This document shows positions 22,068 to 32,300 of a stretch of DNA of 32,500 bases, piece after piece (position 1 is the stretch's first letter; every line of letters starts with the position of its first letter). The translations under genes were made by a program, and so were the position numbers. Source of the DNA: Glandiceps talaboti (Eukaryota > Hemichordata > Enteropneusta > Spengelidae); NCBI RefSeq assembly GCF_964340395.1, contig NC_135571.1:9247953-9280452 (forward strand), given 5' to 3'. The notes beneath the pieces are model-generated. The model had not been told where the DNA came from. It saw only the letters and a program-made list of their open reading frames with translations, and did no database searches.

Positions 22068-23326
22068 CCTCTGCCTGTTTCTCTGTCTATCTCTCTGTTT
22101 TGTCTCTCAGGCTGTCTCCACTTACCAAAGAAGGAATCAAACCCTCGTTGTCTTGGTAAACAACCATCTTTATAAAATCCAAGATGCCATTTGCCAACAA
22201 GATGAGTAGAGTAGCCTCTTTGCTGTAAGTGTTGTGCAATAGTTCCCTCTTCCATGGATAGACATCGTCGTTGATAATGTCCTAAGACACCATGTTGTAA
22301 ACCATACCGAATCTAAAAGACACAAATTACAGAGCATGGGAATGTGATATGTGAAACTGAGAAAATATATATATATGAATATATATATATTTGTATTTAT
22401 ATTTATATTTATATTTATATTTATATTTATATTTATATTTATATTTATATTTATATACACTATCTATAGGAACAAAGATTATCTTCAAAGTTAGTTTTCA
22501 AAAGAAGTATAAACTCGACTTCAGTCTCTTTTCATTTTAATTACTTCAATCGACAAAATTGTGATAATAAAAATGTGTTAGTGATAACTGTGCAAGGGGA
22601 TAATCTGGAAAACAGATTTTTTAATCTCGTTGTTATTTTAGTATTACAAAAATATGCAGTTAATCATTGTTATTTAGCAGGTGGGGAAATAGTATGTTTA
22701 ACGATGACGTAATGATATATTTTGACGTCATTATAGGTTGCAGTGTGGATTGCGATATTTATATTCATAATTTTTAGGTATACCATGTTAACGAAAATTT
22801 GACCATTTAGTTAACATATGTAATATATTAACTTTTAAGTAAATCTTTATAAACTTTTAGGTAAATTGTATATGAAGTAGCATTACTTCACTAAGAGCTA
22901 ACAAATCAAACAGTTTTATAATCTATGACTATTAAATGGGAATAAAACAAAACATTACTAAATCACGAGTAAATGTCACAGCTGGTGTGTCAACTCAGAG
23001 AGTGTAAGGCGTTATTCGATATCTACGTGGATGTCCTAAATTCTGATAAATGTTAACAAACGTACCTCATATCTGCCCGTCAAAAACACACTTCGCGAGG
23101 GAGTACAAATAGACGGCATATAATAACTGTGTAGTTTAACGCCTTCTTCTGCTAGATTGTTCAGATATGGAGTTTGCATGACTGGATTGTGGTACCCAAT
23201 ATCATTCCATCCCAAATCGTCGGCCAGGATCATTACTATGTTCGCTGGTCGCCGCGTCTGCGCTTGTAAACCAACAAGACCTGCAAGTAGCGCTAAAAAC
23301 TGACATAAACTTCGACTGGTCCACAT
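17377..23326 (-). CDS. ARSB: Arylsulfatase B-like (N-acetylgalactosamine-4-sulfatase family), complete, 7 exons
   Basis: Sense-order exons are 23326-23066, 22312-22126, 21495-21320, 20392-20179, 18738-18489, 18220-18054 and 17648-17377. All are GT-AG and phase-consistent, giving 508 residues (human ARSB has 533). Residues 1-22 look like a signal peptide. Catalytic features: Asp36-Asp37 (LADDLGW) for calcium, Cys74 in CTPSR as the formylglycine site, Lys128 and His130 (GKWHLG), His220 (QAVHMPL), Asp280-Asn281 (STDNG) and Lys298. C-terminal landmarks are [27 protein letters not shown] and GLWAPWG-stop. Family members hydrolyse sulfate esters of glycosaminoglycans in lysosomes or outside the cell; the exact substrate, and ARSB versus ARSI/ARSJ orthology, cannot be read here. 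The last exon has an unusual purine-rich acceptor (TTGAAAAAAG|G) but a perfect TACTAAC branch site at 17674-17680. Confidence 0.95.
17649..18053 (-). repeat. Intron 6 of the minus-strand sulfatase, filled by (TTGA)n, (GTGA)n and (ATGT)n
   Basis: Compound microsatellites occupy about 17684-17721 (TTGA), 17723-17773 (GTGA) and 17776-17990 (ATGT with GTGC, GTAC and TG variants). Only about 35-60 bp at each end of the intron is non-repetitive, and the 3' part holds the TACTAAC branch site. Confidence 0.93.
18739..20178 (-). other. Intron 4 of the minus-strand sulfatase
   Basis: A 1440-bp intron, AT-rich with no gene recognised. It contains a (TA)n tract directly followed by a run of about 17 G (about 20025-20041), and a short segment (19961-20008) related to 31338-31390. 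Confidence 0.7.
20478..21075. mobile_element. ~500-bp element flanked by related direct repeats
   Basis: Segments about 20480-20560 and 20978-21057 are related (TAGCTATAATA ... TTTAGCATTTC ... TTATCGTTCAGGAGTTTGCA against TTATCGTTCAGGTGTTTGCA), offset by 497 bp. Between them lies the 182-bp repeat described separately. Length and arrangement suggest a non-autonomous element with long flanking repeats, or one full and one partial tandem copy. The family was not recognised. Confidence 0.45.
20696..20877 (+). repeat. Dispersed repeat copy 1, with 3' end of a probable transposon ORF
   Basis: About 182 bp closely matching 27640-27822 in the same orientation. The shared open frame ends in a peptide containing VLPICNGC and [14 protein letters not shown] followed by TAA, with a CxxC pair typical of small zinc-binding C-termini. 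This copy has a one-base loss (CTCGCAAG against CTCGGCAAG) that shifts the upstream frame. It is a degraded fragment, not an active gene. Confidence 0.7.
21496..22125 (-). repeat. Intron 2 of the minus-strand sulfatase with a 310-bp (ATGT)n and (GTCT)n microsatellite
   Basis: (ATGT)n spans about 21693-22009, interrupted twice by an ACTG variant (about 21817 and 21918), and (GTCT)n spans about 22029-22066. The remainder is short unique sequence with intact splice sites. Confidence 0.95.
22313..23065 (-). other. Intron 1 of the minus-strand sulfatase, with (TTTATA)n repeat
   Basis: A 753-bp intron. A hexanucleotide TATATT/TTTATA repeat covers about 22371-22457. The rest is AT-rich, with a CRE-like TGACGTCA at about 22724-22731. 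No gene is present. Confidence 0.75.
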
Positions 23327-23409
23327 AGTTCATTTGATGGAAATTGTAAAACAGCAAAATAAATATATCAACGTTAAAAATCACATAGTGCATAGAAATA
23401 GCATCGTCA

Positions 23410-23446
23410 TTTATATGCATGCATTTGAGTCAGATTTGATCACGTG
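23410..23446 (-). promoter_or_regulatory. Putative core promoter of the minus-strand sulfatase: TATA box and TCACGTGA E-box
   Basis: Read toward the gene, TCACGTGA (CACGTG at 23441-23446) lies about 115 bp before the ATG. It is followed about 26 bp later by CATATAAATG (TATAAA at 23410-23415), about 85 bp before the ATG. The E-box resembles the CLEAR motif bound by MiT/TFE factors at lysosomal genes. Functional use is inferred. Confidence 0.45.
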
Positions 23447-23747
23447 ACAAACCTATGACCATCTGTGACCAAACATTGTAAGCTTAAAATCAGAATATCT
23501 TATAGGGTCATAAAAATGACACAAATCGGCAGATCTCGAGTTGGTATTCTGTATTATTAACTACGTAAGGGCTTAGATATATCAAAAGGTTGTGTTATAT
23601 CTACAAGAGAGTGACTGATTCCTAGAATCACCTCTGCACATTTAGGTAAATTTCGCTCAAGTTTATTGTAATCCTCTTACGATTAAAACGATGGAGTGAG
23701 TAGAGAATATAACAGATTTGTAAAATGCGGATATGTTTCTCATCTAA

Positions 23748-24172
23748 CATGTAAACAAATCTACCATCTGTACACGTATGAGAGTGCTCCACGTCAGAAT
23801 CAAATGATATCTCATCTAATATTGAAATAAACGTAATGCACAAAATTAAAAATTTTTTAAAAAATGATAAATTTTACAATTTAAAGTGCACAAATCTGAC
23901 TGACGATCTATTGACCATGCGCGTGCTTCATCACCGTGACGTCAAAATCGAACGATGTGTGAAAGGAATGTACTGCAGAAAGTGAGAAATTAAACACAAT
24001 TATAAAAATGATAATGATAAACGGAAATTTGGCAGATAAAATTCAGATACCCTACAATCACTATTAACATGTAAACATATCTGATAATCATGACCACGGG
24101 CTTGTTTCACGTCATAATCGAACGTTGTGTCACATAATGGTGAAATGAACGTACTGTGCAACATATTCAAAA
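23748..24172. repeat. Triplicated ~100-bp segment in the divergent promoter region
   Basis: Three diverged copies, at about 23748-23845, 23895-23990 and 24069-24172. They share CATGTAAACA-ATCT, an ACGTCA(G/A)AATC(A/G)AA core, ATG(G/A)TGAAATGAACGTA-like ends and ATGCAC/CTGCA/GTGCAA terminators. Not coding. Confidence 0.5.
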
Positions 24173-24234
24173 AAATAGCACCAATGGCATTGTAGCACAA
24201 CTGTACACTTTAAAAAAATATTTATCCACATGCT

Positions 24235-24856
24235 GATCCATGCTAGGTATAGGAGTTCATTTGCTGAATGTTTATCCAGTTGCCTGTGGAGCCCTGTTGT
24301 TACCTTACAATACACACCATCGTTTGGCTGTTGCTAAGGGCGTGGTCATGGTTGGTAGGGCCAATTGTGCCAACATTTTTAAACAACATCTGGAGAATAA
24401 CATGTCTAGAAACACCTCCATGTACTTTTTGAGATATAGCTTTTTGACTAAAATGCACATTTTTACATTACATGCTCAATAGTTTGTCAACTACACATCC
24501 CGAATACATTCCCATTAAATTTCAGCCCTATCTGCTCAGTAGTTTTGGAATTAAAGATTTTTGACCAAAATGACACATTTTAGATCTAATTTACATATTA
24601 CTGATGAAATCAAACATGCCATGAACAAATCTTAAACTACATACAACTAAGAACGTTCCCACCAAATTTCAGATCAGTCTGCTCAGTAGTTTTTTGAGTA
24701 TAAGTTCTTTTACCAAAATGACATTTTTCTGACCCAAATCACACACGTGTGATGCGATCATTTTGCTTTGAACAATTTCCCAACTAGACATCAAAGGGAA
24801 CATACCCACCAAATATCAAAACAATCGGCTCAGTGGTTTTTGAGTTTAAGTCGTGC

Positions 24857-24950
<94 letters not shown>
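24235..24950 (-). mobile_element. GACA/GTCT-microsatellite element, second copy
   Basis: A run of degenerate monomers each carrying TCTGCTCAGTAGTTTT(TGAG), CAAATTTCAG and ACCAAAATGACA blocks (near 24475-24560, 24600-24725 and 24750-24850) ends in TCGGCTCAGTGGTTTTTGAG and about 90 bp of (GACA)n at 24858-24948. Reverse-complemented, this has the same order as the element at 2176-2740 (GTCT repeat, CTCAAAAA, GAGC.GAT, AAATTTGGT). The upstream part contains TTGCTAAGGGCGTGGTCATG. Non-autonomous; no ORF. Confidence 0.6.
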
Positions 24951-24951
<1 letters not shown>

Positions 24952-26331
24952 TCACTACTGAACCTTATCAGTTCAGTTGTGCTAAAAATGAATAAAATCA
25001 TGTAGATATACTTCACAGTGTAGTTATAATGTATGTAAATATGACATTTTGTATAAGTCCTCTAAAGCGTCACAGCTGGTCAGGGATCATGGATTAGATC
25101 TCACTCTGTCCAAAAAGTGGAACAAGTAGAAAACCGAGGTGTTATATACAAAAGATATTAGTAATTTTCCTGTTTACAACAAAACACTAGGATTAGGCTA
25201 TTGGAGGGAATTAAAAAAAGTCTTACGTAGACAAATCACACAGAAATACAGAATCTAAAATGAAATGTGATTTTTTATCGTGATTCACTGGTCATTAAAA
25301 GAATAACTAATGTTGTTCTATTGTTTTCTCTATGTATGCAGATCAACTCAGGAAAATCTCATTATCGTGAAAAAAAATCAGATTTGAAGATTAAAACAAT
25401 AGTTGTAAACCCACCCCCACCCCTAAAACTTGATGTGTATCAGGCATTGCTTCCAGTGATTTTTATATAGATAATTGATATCATAAAATATTCGTATAGA
25501 ATATCAACGTTGAAATTTTAGATTTTATTCAGATTACCATTAAAAAGAACACATGGTGGATTAAGGGTTATCGTTATCATAAAACACTCAACCCCTTTAC
25601 GACAAACGTTCTTGTCGTAAAACACTACCTCTTTAAAAACATACGACTCTGTTGCGACAATCGTCGTAAAAACACACGACTCCCTTTGCGACAATCGTCG
25701 TCGTAAAACCATACCACCTCTTTGCGGAAACCGTCGTCATAAATACACACTACCTGTTCGTTCGTCGTCGTAAAAACACGCGACTTGCTTGCGGCAAAAG
25801 TGCAACGTATATTATCCTCGAGAGAATGGGTTTCGGGATCATGCCCAAACAAAAATTAAGACAATACCATAATATCAAAGATCGTATTTCAGAGAGAAAC
25901 CTGGTCTTTTTAGACTATATATAACAGTACAGTCTGTATAATGTGTTCATCTATATAACTTTAATTGTCTTCAATTACTTTTCAACCTAATCAAACTCTC
26001 TCGGGAGTATTCTGACCAACGAGTATATTATCTCTGGGTCAAAGTAATTTTTAAAAAATTAAAGTAAAATAAAACAAAATTCCGACCTATCTATCATATT
26101 TTCTGAAGTAATGTTATAGGAAGCAAACATTTTTTTTATTTATGAACTTTAGACGTGTGAGAGACAGTGAGGGTTTAGGAGAACCTTTCTACGTATACCG
26201 CAAACCGACATGACCAACGCAATATCGTGTTACATGTACATTATCCATGTACCTGTATATCACTATACGAAATCCAGTTCAGTGACAACAAAAAATTTAA
26301 TCCCCACCAGCTGAGATGAAGGACATGTTAT
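24951..26331. other. Intergenic between divergent sulfatases
   Basis: AT-rich, no gene. Contains the CGTCGTAAAA short-unit repeat listed next. The short frames have no family resemblance. Confidence 0.45.
25577..25800. repeat. Degenerate ~45-bp minisatellite (ACGACAATCGTCGTAAAA...CACGACTCC)
   Basis: Five imperfect units of about 40-50 bp built from GCGACAATCGTCGTAAAAAC and ACACGACTCCCTTT recur (about 25577, 25615, 25655, 25695, 25745). CGTCG/CGACAATCG is internally self-complementary, so each unit can form a small hairpin. It is rich in CpG compared with its surroundings. Confidence 0.65.
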
Positions 26332-26337
26332 CACGTG
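26332..26337 (+). promoter_or_regulatory. TCACGTGA E-box (CLEAR-like) upstream of the plus-strand sulfatase
   Basis: The palindrome TTATCACGTGATTGG lies about 96 bp before the ATG and mirrors the same 8-mer at a similar distance from the divergent paralogue. No convincing TATA box was seen. Confidence 0.4.
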
Positions 26338-26432
26338 ATTGGTATGATCAAACGTTATGCACGCGACTCTCTGTCATGTCTACATAGAACTGATAACATT
26401 TAACTTCAAATGCCTGGTGGACAGCATCAATC

Positions 26433-27072
26433 ATGACAGTCACCTCTCTACTTGGCCTTCTTTATTTTCTTATGTTACCCCTAGCATCTGCATCCACACA
26501 ACCTAACATAGTGTATATTTTAGCAGACGACCTCGGGTGGGATGATGTCGGCTACCACGGTTCCGTTATGAAAACACCAAATATTGACAATTTAGCTTCC
26601 AATGGTGTACAGTTGGATAATTACTACATGCCATCCTTATGTACGCCATCCAGGAGTGTGTTACTCACGGGGAGGTACGAGGTAAGAGCTACATTAGATT
26701 GTATTTGCTGAAAATTTGATTTACACTGACTGACAACAATTAATGCTCTATTATAGGGTCACCACCAGGCATTTGACAGGTTTATAATTATGCAAAACCA
26801 AGAAGTGAACCGGTGATACAAAAACAATCGCACAACGCAAAGTATTCATTTCTGTATCTAAAAATGTACTGTTATCTGAAATATTTAAATTGGATGACTG
26901 TGGTTGTATCCTCCCCTTCAACCAACTGAACACTCGAACTTTACCACTATGGATATTTTAACATAATTCCTTCTCTTTCCATTATTCATACAAACGTATT
27001 GCCCCCCCCCCCCAAACATACATACATACATACATACATACATACATACATACATACATACATACATACATA

Positions 27073-27132
<60 letters not shown>

Positions 27133-27936
27133 TACATACATACATACATACATACATACATACATACATACATACATACATACATACATACATACATACA
27201 TACATACATACATACATACATACATACACACATACAAGATACTAGTACAAGAAACTGAATGAATTTATTGGCCCGATAAAACTGAAATTGAAATATGATC
27301 CGGTGTGACTGACCCTTCGTCATAATCGTTGAACATGTGTGACCATAATGAAACAATACATGTCAAGTATTGGCAGATAGCACATAATAGGATATATTGA
27401 TATCGGTCTTGAACATTACATGACAACATAATTTCTGTAGATGCTCCAATTCCCTTATAGTTGCTATGGTTACCTCCATGGCCATTAAAATCGTGTTTCT
27501 TTTACCAGTAGAGCCATAAAGGTTATATAGGATTATCATTTTGTTCTGGACCAACTTTTTTCCGATAACTCTACGTCTGGTCTGCTAGATAACGGTTTGT
27601 CAATCCTCCGTAATACAGATATACTGAATTATACTATGCAATTGTGAAGTCTCGGCAAGAAATAGTGGATGCGGAAACTGACATCAACTTAAAAAGACAA
27701 TATAAAACTGTTCTTCCAATCTGTAATAGCTGTACACATGATGAGAAGAAACCAATAACACATAGACCATATGGAAAACAACGGAAAACATAACTACCTG
27801 AACTAGACACTCACATATGAAAATATATATATATATATACTACATCCCATTCTACCCCTGATGAGTGAGGACTACGCACCTCACGAAACAGTTCTGTAGG
27901 GTCTATAGCATATAAATAGGTTCAAATTTTCAAAAC

Positions 27937-27970
<34 letters not shown>

Positions 27971-28639
27971 ACACTGTCCGACAGTCCCACCACCTTCTGT
28001 TTCAGGCCCAAAACGGGAAAACAATAACATCGCTACAACGCTACACGTACGTACATCACATTTAAAGTAGAAATCACAGTGATGTCGCATATCTTGCCAG
28101 TATCAAGTAGACTTGTTATGGCTGTCATAAATAATCAAATACGTGTGCAAATATAGTTTTCTGTAGATTATAGCCGAATATCGATCATCATCAGTGTAAA
28201 CAGTGAACAAACACAACTCGTTCTGACACATCGTCTTTCGTACAGCTAAACATAAATGTCAACAACATCTTACAAATGTACACATTAGTTATAGTTACAC
28301 CACAGTGAAATTTTTTGTCGATTGAATGTTTTAATTCAACTATTGATATAATTTTTGAATGACTTTTGACAATGTGATTTTGAATATTGAACAATGGTTT
28401 TGACGTTTTAACTTGTCAGTCTTAATGTGTGTTTTTTTTTTAATGTATGTGTGTAGTTATATGCATAACTGGCATCCATTAACATTCGTTGGTAGTTTCT
28501 TGGTAATTCTCAATTTTTCCGATAAAAGTGTCTATAGTTTGTCAAAGAAATGGTTACTGCTTATGTATAACTCGTCATTGACTAATTGTTCCTTACCTGA
28601 AAGTCTGTGATGCAATTCTACTGATCGCAATGTGTAAGT

Positions 28640-28686
<47 letters not shown>

Positions 28687-28888
28687 TAGTAGTAGTAGTT
28701 GTTGTTGTAGTTGTAGTAGTAGTAGTAGTATTAGTGTAGTAGTAGTAGTAGTATAGTCGTAGTAGTAGTAGTAGTAGTAGTAGTTGTTGTTGTTGTTATT
28801 GTTGTTGTTGTTGTTGTTGTTGCAGTTGTTGTTATTGTAGTAGTAGTAGTAGTAGTGTAGTAGTGGTGGTAGTAGTAGTAGTAGTAGT

Positions 28889-28929
<41 letters not shown>

Positions 28930-29004
28930 AGTAGTAGTAGTGTAGTAGTAGTAGTAGTAGTTGTAGTTGTAGTAGTAGTAGTAGTAGTAGTAGTAGTTGT
29001 TGTA

Positions 29005-29087
<83 letters not shown>

Positions 29088-29160
29088 TGTAGTTGTAGTA
29101 GTAGTAGTAGTAGTAGTAGTAGTTGTTGTAGTAGAAGTAGTAGTAGTTGTTGTTGTAGTT

Positions 29161-29229
<69 letters not shown>

Positions 29230-29232
29230 ATT

Positions 29233-29288
<56 letters not shown>

Positions 29289-29289
29289 T

Positions 29290-29339
<50 letters not shown>

Positions 29340-32300
29340 TGTAGTAGTTTTTCACAATCATTATCTCAAAATAGAAAATTTAAATACGGCAGACATGAGG
29401 GAAATATTCGTCCTCGATGATGTCGCACTTATTCGAAATACCGGGAGAATATATTATAATTATTTTCCTAATCGGAACGGGTCTTTTAAAATTCGCGAAT
29501 CTGGATATATTTGCACACAAAAATAGAATACAGTTACGTAATAGATGTGTTGTCTATGTCAGTTCTACTGTCGAACCTGAGAAATAATGTGATTTCTCGT
29601 ATCTAGCACATTAACACGAGTTATGACATAACACAGATATACTAAATTCTGTGCCAAATGGTACATTATTATCGTCTCGTTATTATCGTAGCCTTAAATG
29701 CTTCATACATGTATTTATGAACTCATGTTGGGAATTACTCAAACAAATGCATGGTGACAGCTTGAACCAGTGAGTGGATTGAGAGTTGAACGCTTTCCAT
29801 GAGTAAAGAATTTAATATTCAATGTTGGTGACGTCAGCAAGATTAAACAACCCCTTGTGGAATGAAGCAATTGTTAGTATACTGGGTCATATTTTGACAA
29901 AACTTAGTGGTAGGTTTGATTTAAGCTCTGCAATTTGTTCTCAATAGTTTGTATTTGCAATGGTCTTCGTATTAACGAAAAAGAACCAGCTGACGATAAG
30001 GTTGCCCGAATAGTCAGTGTGCACATATTTACTTTGGATAATCTACTCAATAGAGACTTATTTGTACATCCATCACTCCCTCCAAGACAAAAACATGTTT
30101 ACTGTTACACGAGCCATATCGTCAGTGATTGAATTATGAAGAGAATTGTGTTAATGTTCTATATGTTGGTAGGAATCACCCCTATGTGTGTTCATATACA
30201 TAGACGTCTATGGTTCATATCACTAAAAGCGACATGTATACAGACTGGCAAGTACAAGTGTAGATTTTAAGATGAGCCCCGGGAACAAATTTCATTAAAA
30301 ACCAAATTTCTTCAATTCTCTCCAAACTTGCCATATGGAAGGTTATTGCTGCTCCCTTTGACGCAGTAAATTCTGATTGATTGATTGATTGATTGGTTGG
30401 TTGGTTGGTTGGTTGGTTGGTTGGTTGGTTGGTTGGTTGGCAATGCAAATGAACCAATGCATTTTGTAAAACTTTATGGTTGTCTATCTATATAACAAAA
30501 TGCAATGGATCGTTACCCAAACCATTTGTCTGTCAGTGTATCCTGATCTTAGAGGCTCGGCATAGTCGGGAATTAACTCAGATTGAGACTGGTATTTTCG
30601 GTTTACCTGAATCAAATACAACGCATGTGATCAAATAGGAGTGTATGATTGAACATCACACCATATCAAAGTGTTGAGATCATTAAATGATGACGTCACA
30701 TTTATTTGTCAAGTTTACATACCCTAAACGACAGCTAGGTGACAGTCTCCAGTACACAAGATTGTAGTCTTGCTGCTAGACGTTCGGGCTTTCTTTCGAT
30801 GCTATAACTATAAGCGAACGTAGTTCGCATGTGAGGGCTTGCCCGATGGATGTTCCATCCTCGATAGCGTTGTTCGGCTGTGTGTCGTATTTTATCGGAA
30901 GAACATCCAAGGGCTAGCTGATAGACTAACAAGATTGATGACACTAAGCCAAGGTTGCCAAAATACGATATTTTCGATCTTACTAATATTTCTTGTAGAC
31001 TCATACAGGTTTACAACATGGAACAATATTGATGATGCAACCATTATGTCTTCCATTGGATGAAGTGACTCTACCACAAAAACTACAACAATATGGCTAC
31101 TCTACTCACATGGTTGGAAAATGGCATTTAGGATTTTATAAGAAAGAATGTTTACCAAACTATCGAGGGTTCCAATCATTTCTAGGTAAGTTACAAATCG
31201 TGTCATATTAACCAACGCGCCATCTCTTCAGTACCTTAGTTCTATCGATATTGAAAACAACATGAAACAAATCGAAAGGTAGTAAAAGTGATTTTCAAAT
31301 TTGAATTATGGTTTAAAATAATGCTCTCTGAATAAACATTCAAAGTTTGAATACCATGATTCAATCCTGGGTTCTCGCATTAATGTCATCGTATCAGTGG
31401 AGCTTTAAGTATTCAATAGGATAACTCGTTTGTACAGGGCAAAGTTGTTTCTATATTCTACTGACAACTGTTCTTCACACATGTTAATCATAATCCGAAC
31501 CGGACTATCAAGTATTATATCTAGATTGTTGTATGTATAGTACGGTTTTAGTCAGGAATATCCCACGATCGGGATAAAAGTATTTCGTGATCGGGATATA
31601 AGAAGTACAGTTTACGTTCTGTATTTATCCCGTGGGGATAAACAATTATATGGTACCTACCGTTGGTTCTAATTCTTTGGGGTTAGAATTATTTCAGATA
31701 AAATATTCTGTAAACACCTGTACTGCAAAAACCTACTACTAATACTCTGTATTTTAGGTTTTTGAGAGTAGAAAGTATACATACAGTTTTCACACATGCG
31801 CCATGTGGTAGTTACATGCGCCAGAACGTTCAAGGTCATTTATCCCAAACAGGATACAAAAACATTATCTCAATCGGGATAAGTATCGATCGAGGGATAT
31901 TCTCGACTGATGATTGGATGAGGGACTTTTTCTATTTGAGCCAGTATGGAAGTAAAAGATTTTCTGCTGAAACAACAAAAGCTTGTTGGAAGTTTCGGTT
32001 GTATGTATCAAAAATCTACTACTTTCGTTTAGACTTGAAGGTTACCAGGGTGACACAACACAACTTCTAATATTATTTCTTTCCCAAATAAGCTTACATT
32101 TCTTCTTTTCTTGCATTCGTATGAATTAACTCAAATTGTCAGTAATATGACATCTAGATTGTTTCACAAAACATGTCACATCTTTCTTGCTTTCAATGAA
32201 TTGTTCATCCGGGTTTTTTTTAAATCATAATCATTTCCATGGCAACCAGGATTTTACCAAGCCATGGGTGATTATTATCACCATAACGTCAGCACAGGAC

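Larger units (their letters stand above)
26682..30998 (+). other. Intron 1 of the plus-strand sulfatase (4317 bp)
   Basis: A large GT-AG intron. It holds the ACAT/AC microsatellite, the second dispersed-repeat copy, the hammerhead ribozyme, a (TA)n tract (about 27940-27967), the 710-bp (GTA)n tract, a (GATT)n-(GGTT)n tract and a hairpin cluster near the acceptor. The matching intron of the neighbouring paralogue is only 753 bp. No protein-coding gene was recognised inside. Confidence 0.8.

Noticed and set aside
22020-22070. (GTCT)n tract as a third GTCT-type element
   Set aside because: It adjoins the ATGT microsatellite directly and lacks the CTCAAAAA/AAATTTGGT boxes and monomers.
21621-22255. 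Long frame merging sulfatase exon 2 with microsatellite peptide
   Set aside because: The exon ends at a clear GTAAGT donor (22126/22125); the rest is intron read-through in a repeat.
28150-28205. Second hammerhead on the minus strand (CTGATGA with a downstream GAAAA)
   Set aside because: The sequence between the boxes cannot form stem II and no stem I or III pairing is present.
28639-29526. Frames of 155 and 240 codons
   Set aside because: Poly-Val and poly-Tyr/Asn from (GTA)n; no non-repeat domain is attached.
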